Notes: generated by a model from the letters alone, not told the origin. DNA of 64,000 bases from Chloroflexota bacterium (GCA_016234485.1 JACRBL010000049.1:17095-81094), one strand, 5' to 3'. Positions 50,479 through 63,642 are shown, counted from the first letter of the stretch. A program made the numbers and translations.

Positions 50479-50575
50479 CCGTCTCGGAGAATCGTCGGCG
50501 AAGATTCGGTTGAGGGTGGAGAACGCGGACGAGGTTCAGCGCGAACGATTTGTGGATGTGTCCAACGCGGATGGC
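50455..50575 (+). pseudogene. comM/YifB fragment, copy 3 (short, degenerate)
   Basis: GGATTACCAAAATCTGGGCAGTGACCGTCTCGGAGAATCGTCGGCGAAGATTCGGTTGAGGGTGGAGAA... aligns with 38509 onward. Confidence 0.75.
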
Positions 50576-50600
50576 GTCATGAACACTCCCTCCTTAAACA

Positions 50601-50630
50601 AACTCGCCTTGTCATTCAACAGGGCGAGTT
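50601..50630. terminator. Hairpin between convergent GH1 and ilvE; possible bidirectional terminator
   Basis: AACTCGCC ... GGCGAGTT, partly A/T-rich flanks. Confidence 0.55.
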
Positions 50631-50642
50631 CGTTTCATTGAC

Positions 50643-51572
50643 CTACGCGCCATCCTCCACGTAATCGCACCATAACTGATACTGATGCACTCGTCCGCGG
50701 ATCGCGTCATGGTAGACCTTTTGGATTTGTCGCGTCACCACGCCGGTCTTGCCTTCGCCGATGGTGCGGAAATCAATTTCGCTCAGGCCGATGACTTCGG
50801 CCGCGGTGCCGCAGACGAAGACCTCGTCGGCCAGGTCGAGTTGGTCGCGCGAGATGGGCTGTTCGAGGATGCGGTAGCCCAGGTCTTTGGCGATGGTGTG
50901 GATGGAGTGACGCGTCACGCCCTCCAGCACGGGCGCGGTGACGGGCGTGGCGATCTTGCCGTGGCGCACGATGAAGAGATTCTCACCCGTGCATTCGGCC
51001 ACATAGCCCTGCGGGTCGAGCATGATGGCTTCCTCGAATCCCAGCCGCACTGATTCGGTCTTGGCGAGGAAACTGTTGGCGTAGTTGCCGGCGATCTTGG
51101 CCTTGGTCATCAACACGTTCGGGTGGTGACGCGTGAACGATGAGATGTTGGCGCGAATGCCCTTTTCCAGCGCTTCCTCGCCGAGGTAGTTGCTCCACTC
51201 CCACACCGCGATTGCCAGCGAGGGCTTGCCGCCGTCCACGTTTAGGTTCCAGCCGCCGTCGTCGAGGTAGATCACGGGGCGGATGTAGCAATCCTTAAAG
51301 CCGTTGACCTTCACGGTCTGCTTGATGGCCTCGATCACCTGCGCGGTCGTCCACGGCAGGGTGCGGAAGCCGAAGACGCGCGCCGAATCGAGCAGGCGCT
51401 CGGCGTGGTCGGCGAGGCGGAAGACGGCGGGACCCTTATCCGTGTTGTAGGCGCGAATGCCCTCGAACACGGCCGCGCCGTAGTGAAGCGCGGGAGTCAA
51501 AAAGTGGATCGTCGCTTTTTCGAACGGCACAAGTTCGCCGTTCATCCAAATGAATTTGGATTCCATGCCCAT
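50643..51572 (-). CDS. ilvE: Branched-chain amino acid aminotransferase
   Basis: FIWMNGELVPFEKATIHFLTPALHYGAAVFEGIRAY; EAIMLDPQGYVAECTGENLFIV. Confidence 0.93.
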   Translation of the reverse strand: MGMESKFIWMNGELVPFEKATIHFLTPALHYGAAVFEGIRAYNTDKGPAVFRLADHAERLLDSARVFGFRTLPWTTAQVIEAIKQTVKVNGFKDCYIRPVIYLDDGGWNLNVDGGKPSLAIAVWEWSNYLGEEALEKGIRANISSFTRHHPNVLMTKAKIAGNYANSFLAKTESVRLGFEEAIMLDPQGYVAECTGENLFIVRHGKIATPVTAPVLEGVTRHSIHTIAKDLGYRILEQPISRDQLDLADEVFVCGTAAEVIGLSEIDFRTIGEGKTGVVTRQIQKVYHDAIRGRVHQYQLWCDYVEDGA

Positions 51573-51584
51573 GGTGTTCTCTCC

Positions 51585-52643
51585 TTACATCCTTGAAATA
51601 ATTTCGTCCGTCATCTGACGGGTTGACAGTGGTCCGCCAAGGTCTGCCGTGCGACAGCCCGCGGTGATGGTCGCGTCCACGGCGTTTTCGATGGACGCGG
51701 CCTCAACTTCCAATTTGAACGAATGACGTAACATCATCGCCGCCGAAAGGATCGTGCCGATCGGGTTGGCGATTCCCTTCCCCGCGATATCGGGCGCGGA
51801 CCCGTGGATCGGTTCATACAACCCCGAAGCGGATTCTGACAAACTGGCCGAGGGCAACATCCCCATCGACCCCGCCAACACCGACGCCTCGTCTGTCAGG
51901 ATGTCGCCGAACATGTTCTCGGTGACGACCACATCCATCCACGCGGGGCCGGTGATGAGGCGCATGGAGGCGGTGTCCACCAGCATATGCTCCAACTCCA
52001 CGTCGGGATTCTCCTTGCCGATCTTCGTGGCGATCTGTCGCCAGAGCCGCGACGATTCCAACACATTGGCCTTGTCCACCGACGTGACTTTTTTCTTCCG
52101 TCCTTTCGCCAGCGTGAAGGCCAACTCCATCACGCGCTTGACTTCGTAATCGTAATACTCCAACGTATCCACCGCGCGCTCGCGTCCATCCTTAAAGTCG
52201 CGCCCTTTCGGCCACCCGAAGTAGAGTCCGCCCGTGAGTTCGCGCACGACCAGGATGTCCACGCCTTCGAGTTTCTCTGGCTTGAGCGGAGACGAGTCGA
52301 TCAGCGCGGGGTGGACTTTGACAGGACGCAGGTTGGCGAACACGCCCAGCCCTTTGCGGAGGGCGAGCAGGCCTCGCTCGGGACGGTCCTTCGCGGCGGG
52401 GTCGTCCCACTTTGGGCCGCCCACTGCGCCGAGCAACACCGCGTCCGCGGATTTGCAATCGGCGAGCGTCTCGTCGGTGAGGGAGGAACCGAATTTGTCA
52501 ATCGAGCAACCGCCCATCAGTCGTTCGGCGAACGCGAAGGCGTGGTTGTATTTACTGGCGATGATTTCCAAAACGCGCACGGCTTCGGTCACAACTTCGG
52601 GGCCAATGCCGTCGCCGGGGAGGAGGGTGATGTTGAAGTTCAT
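51585..52643 (-). CDS. leuB: 3-isopropylmalate dehydrogenase
   Basis: [66 protein letters not shown]. Confidence 0.95.
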   Translation of the reverse strand: MNFNITLLPGDGIGPEVVTEAVRVLEIIASKYNHAFAFAERLMGGCSIDKFGSSLTDETLADCKSADAVLLGAVGGPKWDDPAAKDRPERGLLALRKGLGVFANLRPVKVHPALIDSSPLKPEKLEGVDILVVRELTGGLYFGWPKGRDFKDGRERAVDTLEYYDYEVKRVMELAFTLAKGRKKKVTSVDKANVLESSRLWRQIATKIGKENPDVELEHMLVDTASMRLITGPAWMDVVVTENMFGDILTDEASVLAGSMGMLPSASLSESASGLYEPIHGSAPDIAGKGIANPIGTILSAAMMLRHSFKLEVEAASIENAVDATITAGCRTADLGGPLSTRQMTDEIISRM

Positions 52644-52656
52644 GTATCTCCTTGTT

Positions 52657-52752
52657 CCGTCATTGCGAGGAGCCGTTCTTGGGCGACGAAGCAATCCCCA
52701 ACAATGCGAGGAGATTGCTGCGGGCGGAAGAACACCGCCCTCGCAATGACGG
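52657..52752. repeat. CCGTCATTGCGAGG...TCGCAATGACGG inverted-repeat element
   Basis: Ends are inverted copies; internal GCGACGAAGCAATC(C/T)CC / GAGATTGCTGCGGGCGG; second copy at 60061. Confidence 0.85.
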
Positions 52753-52760
52753 AAAATGTA

Positions 52761-54317
<1,557 letters not shown>

Positions 54318-54332
54318 ATTGGTCTCTTGGGA

Positions 54333-54439
54333 CATTGGTAAATTGGGGATTGGTAAATTGGGACATTGGTAAATTGGGAATTGATTTCCCAATTTACCGA
54401 TTTACCAACCTACCGACTTCCCAATTTACCAACCTACCG
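54333..54439. repeat. (A)TTGGTAAATTGGG tandem units facing CCCAATTTACC units
   Basis: Three units one way then several inverted; overlaps the leuD stop; related array at 58230. Confidence 0.85.
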
Positions 54440-55012
54440 CTTTTCAAACTCCGCAATTTCTTTTTCGAAGCCGAGAATATAGCCGAGTTCATCTACGCCG
54501 TTGAGCAGGCAAGTTTTGTTGAAGGGATCAATGGGAAAGGGGAAGGAGCCGTGCGGGGTGACGAGGGTTTGTGCGGCGAGGTCAACAGTGAGTTCGGTGG
54601 AGGGGACTTCAGCGAGCAGATCAAATAACATTTTGTGAGTCGCTTCGTCCACGATGATGGGGATGAGGCCGTTCTTGAGGGCGTTGTTGCGGAAGATGTC
54701 GGCGAAGGAGGTGGAGATGACCGCGCGGAATCCGTAACTGGTCAGCGCCCAGGGAGCGTGCTCACGGCTCGACCCGCACCCGAAGTTGTCGCCTGCCAAC
54801 AGAATCTGCGCGCCGCCCGACGCGGGTTGGTTGAGGATGAAATCGGCTTTAGGAGAGCCGCCGTCGTGGTAGCGCCAGTTAAAGAAGAGCGCGTCGGCGA
54901 GACCGTTCTTGTCGGTGACTTTCAAAAATCTTGCTGGAATGATTTGGTCGGTGTCAATATCATTCACAGGTAAAGGAATGGCACGGGAGGTGATAGAGGT
55001 GAATTGGGGCAT
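54434..55012 (-). CDS. leuD: 3-isopropylmalate dehydratase small subunit
   Basis: [48 protein letters not shown]. Confidence 0.95.
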   Translation of the reverse strand: MPQFTSITSRAIPLPVNDIDTDQIIPARFLKVTDKNGLADALFFNWRYHDGGSPKADFILNQPASGGAQILLAGDNFGCGSSREHAPWALTSYGFRAVISTSFADIFRNNALKNGLIPIIVDEATHKMLFDLLAEVPSTELTVDLAAQTLVTPHGSFPFPIDPFNKTCLLNGVDELGYILGFEKEIAEFEKR

Positions 55013-55040
55013 GTTTTTTAGGTGGAAAGTTGAAGGTTGA

Positions 55041-55102
55041 AAGTCGATAGTCGGAATTCGATATTCGATACTCGATATTCGATTATCGAATATCGAGTAT
55101 CG
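55041..55102. repeat. AT-rich inverted/tandem repeat of ATTCGATA-type units
   Basis: GTCGATAGTCGGAATTCGATATTCGATACTCGATATTCGATTATCGAATATCGAGTATCG; overlaps the leuC 3' end. Confidence 0.8.
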
Positions 55103-56492
55103 TGCGTGGGTCGGTGACCTTTCCATGGATGGCGGTCGCGGCGGCGGTGATGGGGCTTGCCAAAAATGTACGCGAGCCTTTGCCTTGTCGTCCTTCAAAA
55201 TTGCGGTTGCTGGTGGAGACGGCATATTGACCAACAGGCACTTCATCGCCATTCATAGCGATACAGAGTGAGCAGCCCGCTTCTCTCCATTCCGCGCCTG
55301 CTTCTTTGAAGATCGTGTCGAGACCTTCCTGCTCGGCTTGCTTCTTAACTTCCTGCGAGCCAGGGACGACCATGACGCGTGTGGACGGCGAAACTTTGCG
55401 GCCTTTCAACATCGACGCGGCCAGGCGCAGGTCGGAGATGCGCGAGTTGGTGCAACTGCCGATGAAGACCACGTCCACGTTTTGGCCGAGCAGGGACTGA
55501 CCAGGTTGGAGTCCCATGTAGGTCATGGCTTTTTCGAAGGCGGCTTTTTGCGAAGCGTCGCCGAACGATTCGGCGGTGGGGATGCGGTCGGTGATGCGCA
55601 TGCCCATGCCAGGGTTGGTGCCGTAGGTGATCATCGGTTCCAGCGCGGAGGCGTCGAGCGTGATGGACTTGTCGTAGGTCGCGCCCGCGTCGGAGGGGAG
55701 GGAACGCCACTTGGCGAGAGCCGCCTCCCAGTCTGCGCCGCGCGGGGCGAACTCGCGTCCCGCCAGATATTCGAAGGTCGCGTCGTCGGGAGCGATCATG
55801 CCCGCACGCGCGCCGCCCTCGATGGACATGTTGCAGACGGTCATGCGCTGTTCCATCGTCAGGGCGCGGATGGCGGAACCCGTGTACTCGAAGACGTGTC
55901 CCGTCCCGCCGCCGACGCCGATTTTGGCGATGAGCGCCAGGATGATGTCCTTGGCCGAGACGCCCGCCGCGAGCATCCCTTCGATGCGGACTTCGCAGGT
56001 CTTGGGTTTTTTCTGCAAGAGGCATTGCGTGGCGAGGACGTGTTCCACTTCGGATGTGCCGATGCCGAAGGCCAGCGCGCCGAACGCGCCGTGCGTGGCG
56101 GTGTGACTATCGCCGCAGACGATGGTCATGCCTGGCTGGGTGCGCCCGAGTTCGGGGCCGATCACGTGGACGATGCCGCGATGCGGACTGTCCATGCCGT
56201 GCAGGGTGAGACCGAATTCCGCGGCGTTGACTTCCATTTGCTTGATCTGCGCGGCGGCCAGCGCGTCCGCGATCGGGACGTTTGGCGGCGTGGTCGGGAT
56301 GGAGTGATCCATCGTGGCGAGGGTCTTTTCGGGGCGGCGGACTTTCAGTCCGCGCTGGCGCAGACCTGTGAAGGCCTGCGGCGAAGTGACCTCGTGGACG
56401 AGGTGCAGGTCAATGTAGAGGACGGCGGGGGAATCGGGGCGCTCGGCCACGATGTGCGAGTCCCAGATTTTAGAGAAGAGGGTTTTGGGCAT
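55083..56492 (-). CDS. leuC: 3-isopropylmalate dehydratase large subunit
   Basis: [62 protein letters not shown]. Confidence 0.95.
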   Translation of the reverse strand: MPKTLFSKIWDSHIVAERPDSPAVLYIDLHLVHEVTSPQAFTGLRQRGLKVRRPEKTLATMDHSIPTTPPNVPIADALAAAQIKQMEVNAAEFGLTLHGMDSPHRGIVHVIGPELGRTQPGMTIVCGDSHTATHGAFGALAFGIGTSEVEHVLATQCLLQKKPKTCEVRIEGMLAAGVSAKDIILALIAKIGVGGGTGHVFEYTGSAIRALTMEQRMTVCNMSIEGGARAGMIAPDDATFEYLAGREFAPRGADWEAALAKWRSLPSDAGATYDKSITLDASALEPMITYGTNPGMGMRITDRIPTAESFGDASQKAAFEKAMTYMGLQPGQSLLGQNVDVVFIGSCTNSRISDLRLAASMLKGRKVSPSTRVMVVPGSQEVKKQAEQEGLDTIFKEAGAEWREAGCSLCIAMNGDEVPVGQYAVSTSNRNFEGRQGKGSRTFLASPITAAATAIHGKVTDPRTILDIR

Positions 56493-56544
56493 AATATTTT
56501 TTCAACCGCAAAGCACGCGAAGGGCGCGAAGAAAAACCTTTTAT

Positions 56545-56577
56545 AGACCTCACAGGTTTCCAAAACCTGTGAGGTCT
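56545..56577. repeat. Palindromic hairpin AGACCTCACAGGTTT-CC(A)-AAACCTGTGAGGTCT
   Basis: 15-bp stem; same family as 40978 and 21673. Confidence 0.8.
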
Positions 56578-56584
56578 GGGTTGA

Positions 56585-58219
56585 TTATCCAAGCATGACT
56601 CCAAAATTATTCGCCACAGGCTGTGCGCCTTCGGTCTTGGCGATGATGAGTTTGTTGAGCGCGTTGATGTAGGCCTTCGCGCTCGCGACGATGATGTCGG
56701 TGTCCGCGCCGTGGCCGCCGAAGACGCGCGAGAAAACGCCTTCGGATTGCGCGTCCATTGTGTGCAGTCCGTTCTCGCTTTGGATGCGGACGGTCACTTC
56801 ACCCAGCGCGTCGATGCCTTCGGTGATGGCGTGGATATTGAACTCGAGCAATTTGCACGGCGTTCCGACGATCGCGTCAATGGCTTTGTAGGTCGCGTCC
56901 ACGGGTCCCGTGCCCATCGAAGCGAAGTTGTGGATGACGCGGTCGGGTCCGCGCAGACGGACGGTGGCGGTGGGCATCCCCAACGTGCCGCACGAGACCT
57001 GCAAACCTTCGAGATAGAAAACATCGCGCGGGCGATAGAACTCGTCGGCGATGATCGCTTCGAGATCCGCGTCGGCGATGACCTTCTTGCGGTCGGCCAA
57101 TTCCTTAAAGCGGGCAAAGGCAAGATCAAGTTCGGCCTCGTCGAGCGAGTGTCCCATTTCCGCCAGTCGGTTGCGAAGCGCGTGTCGTCCCGAATGTTTA
57201 CCCAGCACCAGTTTGGTCTGGTTCACGCCCACGTCTTCGGGACGCATGATCTCGTAAGTGGTCTGGTGCTTCAACATGCCGTCTTGATGAATGCCCGCCT
57301 CGTGCGCGAACGCGTTCGCGCCGACGATGGCCTTGTTTGGTTGGACGACCATGCCTGTGTAGTTACTCACCAGTTTGCTGACGCGCGCGATCTGCTTCGT
57401 TTCGATTCCCGTTTCGAGGCCGAAGATCGGATGGCGCGTCTTCAGCGTCATCACCACTTCCTCCAACGACGTGTTGCCGGCGCGTTCGCCGATGCCATTG
57501 ATGGTCACCTCGGCCTGACGCGCGCCCGCGCTGATTCCAGCCAGCGTGTTGGCGGTGGCGAGTCCCAGGTCATCATGGCAATGCACCGAAACCGTGATGC
57601 CCTCGTGCATGCCAGGCGTGTGCTTGATGATGCCGTCAATCAATTTGTAAAATTCATCGGGCGTGGTGTAGCCCACCGTGTCGGGGATGTTGAGCGTGGT
57701 CGCGCCCGACTTGATGGCCTCGCCCAAAACGACGTACAAAAATTCGGGCTCCGAGCGGCCCGCGTCTTCGGGGCTGAACTCCACGTCCGCGCACAACGTC
57801 CGCGCGTAGGCGACCATCTCGGAAACGCGTTGCACCACTTCCTCGGGATCCATCTTCAACTTGTGCTTCATGTGGATCGGCGATGTGGCAAGGAAGGTGT
57901 GGATGCGCGGCTTCTGTGCGCCCTGGATGGCTTCCCACGCCTTGTCAATGTCGGACTTATTCGCGCGCGCCAACCCAGTGATGACGGGAACCCTCGCCTC
58001 ATCCTGACCGCTGGCCGGATTGCCCACCTCAGCCGCGATCCTGCGGACGGCTTCCAGATCGTCGGGCGAAGCGGCCGGGAATCCCGCCTCGATGATGTCC
58101 ACGCCCATGCGCGCCAACGACCGCGCTACTTCCAGCTTCTCGGCGGATGTCATCGTCGCGCCAGGCGATTGCTCGCCGTCGCGCAAAGTTGTGTCGAAAA
58201 TTTTGACGTAATTGCTCAT
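56585..58219 (-). CDS. leuA: 2-isopropylmalate synthase
   Basis: [71 protein letters not shown]-terminal regulatory domain. Confidence 0.95.
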   Translation of the reverse strand: MSNYVKIFDTTLRDGEQSPGATMTSAEKLEVARSLARMGVDIIEAGFPAASPDDLEAVRRIAAEVGNPASGQDEARVPVITGLARANKSDIDKAWEAIQGAQKPRIHTFLATSPIHMKHKLKMDPEEVVQRVSEMVAYARTLCADVEFSPEDAGRSEPEFLYVVLGEAIKSGATTLNIPDTVGYTTPDEFYKLIDGIIKHTPGMHEGITVSVHCHDDLGLATANTLAGISAGARQAEVTINGIGERAGNTSLEEVVMTLKTRHPIFGLETGIETKQIARVSKLVSNYTGMVVQPNKAIVGANAFAHEAGIHQDGMLKHQTTYEIMRPEDVGVNQTKLVLGKHSGRHALRNRLAEMGHSLDEAELDLAFARFKELADRKKVIADADLEAIIADEFYRPRDVFYLEGLQVSCGTLGMPTATVRLRGPDRVIHNFASMGTGPVDATYKAIDAIVGTPCKLLEFNIHAITEGIDALGEVTVRIQSENGLHTMDAQSEGVFSRVFGGHGADTDIIVASAKAYINALNKLIIAKTEGAQPVANNFGVMLG

Positions 58220-58229
58220 GTAGGTCTCC

Positions 58230-58324
58230 AGTAGGTTGGTAGATTGGTAGGTTGGTAAATTGGTGATAGACAATCTACTAATTTACCAATTTACCGATTC
58301 GCAATTTACCGATGCCCAATTTAC
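58230..58324. repeat. GTAGGTTGGTAGATTGGTAGGTTGGTAAATTGG facing AATTTACCAATTTACCG array
   Basis: Same unit family as 54333; covers the ilvC stop codon. Confidence 0.8.
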
Positions 58325-59373
58325 TTCTTCCAATTCTCCGGCCTCAACGACCTCACCGCCGCGCCCGCCTGCCACATTTCGGAATCACGGAAATAGCCGA
58401 GTTCCTTTTCGAGTTGTTCGCGATAATCTGCGCGGCTGTTGGTTTCGAGCGTGATGCGGGCTTCGTTGCCTGTCTTGACCGACTCGTACAGGTCATCGAA
58501 CACGGGCGCGACCGCGTCGCGAAAACGCGCGTGCCAGTCCAATGCGCCGCGTTGGGCGGTGGTGGAGCAGTTGGCGTACATGAAGTCCATGCCGTTCTCG
58601 CCGACGAGACGGATGAGCGACTGCGTGAGTTCTTCCACGGTTTCGTTGAAGGCCTCGGAGGGGGAGTGACCGTTCTGCCGCAACACGTTGTACTGCGCTT
58701 CCATCACGCCCGAGAGCGCGCCGATCAAAATGCCGCGCTCGCCCGTCAGGTCGCTGTAAACTTCGTTTTTGAACGTGGTCGGGAAGAGGTAGCCCGCGCC
58801 GATGGCGATGCCGAGCGCAATGGCGCGTTCGTCCGCCTTGCCAGTGAAATCCTGATGCACCGCGTAACTGGCGTTGATTCCACTGCCCGCCAAAAAGTTG
58901 CGACGCACGCTCGTCCCCGATCCCTTCGGCGCGACCAGAGCCACGTCCACATTCGGCGGTGGGACGACTCCTGTGTCATCCTTAAACGTGACCGAGAAGC
59001 CGTGCGAGAAGTAGAGCATGTCGCCCTCGTTCAGGCACTCGATGATCTTCGGCCATTGCGAGCGCTGACCCGCGTCCGAGAGCAGGTATTGGATGACCGT
59101 GCCGCGCTCGGCGGCCTCTTCGATGGAGAAAAGCGTCTTGCCCGGCTCCCAGCCATCCGCGACGGCGCGATCCCAGTTCTTCGTCCCCGCCCGCTGACCG
59201 ACGATGACGTTGATGCCGTTCTCGCGCATGTTCATCGCCTGCGCAGGTCCCTGCACGCCGTAGCCGATCACCGCCACGACTTCGTTCTTCAACACTTCAC
59301 GCGCCTTCTCAAGCGAAAATTCCTCGCGGGTGACGACATCCTCTTCCACGCCGCCGAAATTGATTTTTGCCAT
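58321..59373 (-). CDS. ilvC: Ketol-acid reductoisomerase
   Basis: VVAVIGYGVQGPAQAMNMRENGINVIVGQR; ALVAPKGSGTSVRRNF. Confidence 0.95.
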   Translation of the reverse strand: MAKINFGGVEEDVVTREEFSLEKAREVLKNEVVAVIGYGVQGPAQAMNMRENGINVIVGQRAGTKNWDRAVADGWEPGKTLFSIEEAAERGTVIQYLLSDAGQRSQWPKIIECLNEGDMLYFSHGFSVTFKDDTGVVPPPNVDVALVAPKGSGTSVRRNFLAGSGINASYAVHQDFTGKADERAIALGIAIGAGYLFPTTFKNEVYSDLTGERGILIGALSGVMEAQYNVLRQNGHSPSEAFNETVEELTQSLIRLVGENGMDFMYANCSTTAQRGALDWHARFRDAVAPVFDDLYESVKTGNEARITLETNSRADYREQLEKELGYFRDSEMWQAGAAVRSLRPENWKK

Positions 59374-59393
59374 AATCAGTTCTCCTTTTTGTT

Positions 59394-59480
59394 GTCATTG
59401 CGAGCGAAGCGAAGCAACCTCCTCGCACATGACAGTATTATTTGATCCTAGGGGATTGCTTCAGGCTGTCGCCCTCGCAG
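59394..59480. repeat. Degenerate copy of the TCATTGCGAGG/CGAAGCAATC element
   Basis: GTCATTGCGAGCGAAGCGAAGCAACCTCCTCGC...GGGGATTGCTTCAGGCTGTCGCCCTCGCAGAGACG. Confidence 0.65.
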
Positions 59481-59492
59481 AGACGATGGAGG

Positions 59493-60047
59493 TTACAACG
59501 CCAACTCCGCGACCTCATACTCGTTCAAACGATTCGCGCTCATCGGGATGCGGCGCACGCCGTCGTTGACGCCGCGCGTCATCGAGACCTGTCCCGTCCG
59601 CACCATTTCCACGATGCCGATGGGACGAAGCAACTCGATCATGCCTTCGATCTTGTCCTCGGTGCCGGTGATCTCCACGATGACCGAGTCCACCGCCACG
59701 TCCACGATGTGGGCGCGGAAGATCTCGGCCAGGTTGTTGACCTCGGCGCGCTTCTCGGGCGCGACCATCACTTTGATCAGCGCCAGGTCGCGCGTCACCG
59801 AAGGCTGGTGCGTCACGTCCTGCACGTCAATCACGTTGACCAGTTTGTACAAGTTGGCTTCGATCTTGTGCGCGTCCACGTCGCCATTGGGACAGCCCAC
59901 CACCACGGTCATGCGCGAGACCTCGGGTTTTTCCGTTCGTCCCACCGCGAGGGACTCAATGTTGAAATTGCGGCGGCGAAACAGCGAAGCCACGCGGTTC
60001 AACACGCCCGGTTTGTTTTCTACTAATGCGATGAAGGTGTAGTTCAT
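59493..60047 (-). CDS. ilvN: Acetolactate synthase small regulatory subunit
   Basis: MNYTFIALVENKPGVLNRVASLFRRRNFNIESLAVGRTEKPEVSRMTVVV (ACT domain). Confidence 0.95.
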   Translation of the reverse strand: MNYTFIALVENKPGVLNRVASLFRRRNFNIESLAVGRTEKPEVSRMTVVVGCPNGDVDAHKIEANLYKLVNVIDVQDVTHQPSVTRDLALIKVMVAPEKRAEVNNLAEIFRAHIVDVAVDSVIVEITGTEDKIEGMIELLRPIGIVEMVRTGQVSMTRGVNDGVRRIPMSANRLNEYEVAELAL

Positions 60048-60060
60048 TCTTTTCTCCTTT

Positions 60061-60144
60061 GTCATTGCGAGGAGCGCAGCGACGAAGCAATCTCCTGTTA
60101 CGAGGGGATTGCTTCGGGCGGGAGAGCGCCGCCCTCGCAATGAC
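60061..60144. repeat. GTCATTGCGAGG...CCTCGCAATGAC inverted-repeat element
   Basis: Near copy of 52657-52752 with GCGACGAAGCAATCTCC and GGGATTGCTTCGGGCGG. Confidence 0.85.
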
Positions 60145-60154
60145 GAAACAACTC

Positions 60155-61840
60155 TTACGCTCTCACAGGTCTCTGCAACATCTGATCCAACGCCGCGCCG
60201 GCAGGCACCATCGGATAGACCGCGTCTTCCTTTTCCACGCGGAACTCCAGCACGGCGGAGCCATCCACCGCGCGCGCCCAGGCGATGGCCTTGTCCACCT
60301 CGGCGCGGGCGCTGACGCGGCGGCCAGGAATGCCGTGCGCGTCGGCGATCTTGATGAAGTCGGGCGCTGTCATGTGGACGCCCGAGTAGCGTTTGTCGAA
60401 GAAGAACTCCTGCCACTGACGCACCATGCCGAGGAAGTTGTTGTTCATAATGGCGATCTTCACGTTCGCGCCTTCCTGTATCACCGTAGCCAGTTCGGCC
60501 TGCGTCATCTGGAATCCGCCGTCGCCCGCCACCACCCAGATCTCCTCGTCCTTGTGCGCGAACCACGCGCCCAGGGCGGCGGGCAGACCAAAGCCCATCG
60601 TCCCCGCGCCGCCCGAAGACAGCCAGCGATTCGGTTTTTCGAGCGCATAATATTGCGCCGTCCACATCTGGTGTTGACCGACGTCCGTCGCGACGATGGC
60701 GTTTCCGCCCGTGGCCTTCCAAATGTCCGCGATGAGATGCGCCACGTAAAGTTTGTCATCGTTCGCCCAATTCATGATCGAGCGCGCGTCCGCTTCGGCT
60801 TTCCACTCGGCGATGGCGTGCAACCATTCCTCATGGTCATGTTCGTCCACCATCGGGATCAGGTCGTTCAGCACGGTTTTCAAATCGCCGATCAGAGGCA
60901 CATCCACCGCCACGTTCTTGTGGACTTCGGACGGGTCAATCTCGATGTGAATTTTCTTCGCCCGCGGCGCGTACGTCTTGAGCGTGCCCGTCACGCGGTC
61001 ATCGAAGCGCATGCCAAAGGCCAGGATCAGGTCCGAGTTTTGGATCGCCAGGTTGGTGTGGACTTCGCCGTGCATGCCCATCATGCCGAGCGCCAGCGGA
61101 TGCGAGGCAGGGAACGCGCCCAGCCCGAGTAACGTGCTAGCCACGGGCGTCTGCGTCTTGACCGCGAAGTGCATCAGCGCCTCTTCCGCGCCCGACATCA
61201 ACACGCCATGTCCGCACAAAATGATCGGCTTCTGCGCGCGCTCGATCAAATGGACGGCGCGCTCCAACGCGTCCGCGGAGGCGTGATCCATCGGCTGATA
61301 GCCAGGCAGTTTCACGTTTTCGGGATAGACGAACTCCGCCTGCTCCACCTGCGCGTTCTTGCAGATGTCAATCAGAACGGGGCCAGGCCGTCCACTGCGG
61401 GCGATGTAAAAGGCCTCGCGCACCACCTCGGCGATCTCGTCGGCACGCGTCACGAGGTAATTATGTTTCGTGATCGGCAAGGTGATGCCCGTTACGTCAG
61501 TTTCCTGAAAGGCGTCGCCGCCGATCAAGTGCGCGGCAACCTGTCCCGTTACAAAAATCACGGGGACAGAATCCATCATCGCGGTGGCAATGCCCGTCAC
61601 GAGATTCGTCGCGCCCGGTCCCGATGTCGCCATCGCCATGCCCACTTTACTCGAGGCGCGCGCGTATCCGTCCGCCATGTGCGCCGCGCCCTGTTCATGG
61701 CGCACCAGCACGTGATGGATCGGGTAGTTCAGCATGGCGTCGTAGATCGGCATGTTCGCGCCGCCCGGATACCCGAACACCACCTCCACGCCCTCGCGCA
61801 CCACGCACTCCCACAAAATCTCTGCTCCTGTTTTTTTCAT
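60155..61840 (-). CDS. ilvB: Acetolactate synthase large catalytic subunit
   Basis: [82 protein letters not shown]. Confidence 0.95.
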   Translation of the reverse strand: MKKTGAEILWECVVREGVEVVFGYPGGANMPIYDAMLNYPIHHVLVRHEQGAAHMADGYARASSKVGMAMATSGPGATNLVTGIATAMMDSVPVIFVTGQVAAHLIGGDAFQETDVTGITLPITKHNYLVTRADEIAEVVREAFYIARSGRPGPVLIDICKNAQVEQAEFVYPENVKLPGYQPMDHASADALERAVHLIERAQKPIILCGHGVLMSGAEEALMHFAVKTQTPVASTLLGLGAFPASHPLALGMMGMHGEVHTNLAIQNSDLILAFGMRFDDRVTGTLKTYAPRAKKIHIEIDPSEVHKNVAVDVPLIGDLKTVLNDLIPMVDEHDHEEWLHAIAEWKAEADARSIMNWANDDKLYVAHLIADIWKATGGNAIVATDVGQHQMWTAQYYALEKPNRWLSSGGAGTMGFGLPAALGAWFAHKDEEIWVVAGDGGFQMTQAELATVIQEGANVKIAIMNNNFLGMVRQWQEFFFDKRYSGVHMTAPDFIKIADAHGIPGRRVSARAEVDKAIAWARAVDGSAVLEFRVEKEDAVYPMVPAGAALDQMLQRPVRA

Positions 61841-61911
61841 TCTCTTCTCCTTTGGATCTGTGCAAAAACAACTTCCCATTTTCAAAGTTCGCGAGCAGTT
61901 GCACTGCGAGC

Positions 61912-61934
61912 CGTCAGCAGTCCAACTGCTGACG
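61912..61934. repeat. Hairpin CGTCAGCAGT-CCA-ACTGCTGACG
   Basis: Perfect 10-bp stem between ilvD stop and ilvB start. Confidence 0.7.
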
Positions 61935-61963
61935 AAACACGAAACTTATTTTTGCACGAGTAC

Positions 61964-63631
61964 TTATGATTGCAACACCGCGCCCGTATCCGCGCTGGTT
62001 ACGAAATGTGAATAACGCCTGAGCCACTTGCTTTGGATATTCAACTGGAACGGAGTCAGCGCCGCCAGCCGACTCTTCATCTCCGCCTCGCTCAATCGGA
62101 CCTCGAGGCGGCGCGCGGCCAAATCAATCTCGATCACGTCCCCGGGCCTCAGCGCGGCGATCGGACCTCCCGCGGCCGCCTCCGGCGAGATGTGACCGAT
62201 GCACGCGCCGCGCGTCCCGCCGCTGAATCGCCCGTCGGTGATCAGCGCCACCTTGTCGCCCAGTCCCTGCCCCATGATGGCGGAGGTGGGGGAGAGCATC
62301 TCCTGCATCCCCGGCCCGCCCTTCGGCCCCTCGTAGCGGACGACGACCACGTCCCCCGCCTTGACCTCGTTCGCGAGAATCCCCGCCAACGCCGCGTCCT
62401 GCGACTCGTAGATGCGCGCCGGCCCGCTGAACTTCATCATGCTCGCGCTCACGCCGCCGACCTTAACCACCGCGCCTTTCGGGGCGAGATTGCCAAACAG
62501 GATGGACAAACCACCGCGCCTGGAATGTGCATTTTCGTAGCGACGAATCACCTCGTCATCTTGAATCTCGCAACCTTGAATCGATTCCCCCAACGTTGTG
62601 CCGCTCACCGTGGGACGCTCCATGTGCAACATACTCGTGCCGCGCTGCACTTCGTTCAAAATGGCGGGAATGCCTCCCGCGCGATGAACATCTTCCATGT
62701 GCCATTTGCCCGCCGGCGACACTTTGCAAATGTGCGGCGCTTTATCGGCGACTGAATTAATTCGATCCAGCGGATAATCCACGCCCGCTTCGTTCGCCAG
62801 CGCCAGCGTGTGCAACACCGTGTTCGACGAGCCGCCCATCGCCATGTCCAGCGCGAAGGCGTCGTCAATCGCGTCGGCAGTCACGATGTCGCGCGGCTTG
62901 AGGTCGCGTTCGATCAGCGTCATAATCTGCGCCGCGGCCTTCTTTGCCAGCGCTTCACGTTCAGGGGTCTTCGCCAGCGCTGAGCCGTTGAACGGCAATG
63001 CCAGCCCGATCACTTCCATCAGGCAGTTCATCGAATTGGCCGTGAACATGCCCGAACACGAGCCGCACGAGGGACAGGCAAATTTTTCCAAAATGGATAA
63101 TCGCTTCTCGTCAATCTTCCCCGCTGAAAATGCCCCCACGCCTTCAAATACCGAGATCAAATCAATCGCTTCGCCGTCGGGAGTCTTGCCCGCGGCCATC
63201 GGCCCGCCAGAGACGAAGATGGTCGGGATGTTCACGCGCATGGCGGCCAACAACATGCCCGGCACGATCTTGTCGCAGTTGGGGATGCAGACCATCGCGT
63301 CGAAACGGTGCGCCTCGATCATCGTCTCGACGCAGTCCGCGATCAGTTCACGCGAAGGAAGCGAGTACTTCATCCCCATGTGGCCCATCGCGATGCCATC
63401 GTCCACGCCGATGGTGTTGAACTCAAACGGCGCTCCGCCCGCGGCGCGCACTGCGTCTTTCACCAGTTTGCCGAACTCCTGCAAATGGACGTGGCCCGGC
63501 ACAACGTCAATGTATGAATTAACGATCGCAACGAACGGTTTCTCAAAGTCGGTTTCCTGTACCCCCGTGGCGCGCAACAGCGCGCGATGCGGCGCTTTGT
63601 CGTATCCTTTCTTGACGGTGTCAGATCTCAT
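61964..63631 (-). CDS. ilvD: Dihydroxy-acid dehydratase
   Basis: [95 protein letters not shown]. Confidence 0.95.
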   Translation of the reverse strand: MRSDTVKKGYDKAPHRALLRATGVQETDFEKPFVAIVNSYIDVVPGHVHLQEFGKLVKDAVRAAGGAPFEFNTIGVDDGIAMGHMGMKYSLPSRELIADCVETMIEAHRFDAMVCIPNCDKIVPGMLLAAMRVNIPTIFVSGGPMAAGKTPDGEAIDLISVFEGVGAFSAGKIDEKRLSILEKFACPSCGSCSGMFTANSMNCLMEVIGLALPFNGSALAKTPEREALAKKAAAQIMTLIERDLKPRDIVTADAIDDAFALDMAMGGSSNTVLHTLALANEAGVDYPLDRINSVADKAPHICKVSPAGKWHMEDVHRAGGIPAILNEVQRGTSMLHMERPTVSGTTLGESIQGCEIQDDEVIRRYENAHSRRGGLSILFGNLAPKGAVVKVGGVSASMMKFSGPARIYESQDAALAGILANEVKAGDVVVVRYEGPKGGPGMQEMLSPTSAIMGQGLGDKVALITDGRFSGGTRGACIGHISPEAAAGGPIAALRPGDVIEIDLAARRLEVRLSEAEMKSRLAALTPFQLNIQSKWLRRYSHFVTSADTGAVLQS

Positions 63632-63642
63632 GCGGCTCCTTT

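Noticed and set aside
54333-54439. Possible CRISPR or phage att site
   Set aside because: Units are short, contiguous and inverted; no spacers, integrase or cas genes nearby.
55338-58234. Long + strand ORFs (402 and 507 aa) across the leuC/leuA region
   Set aside because: Exactly antisense to well-conserved leuC and leuA; low-complexity Arg/Gly/Asp/His composition typical of GC-rich shadow frames.
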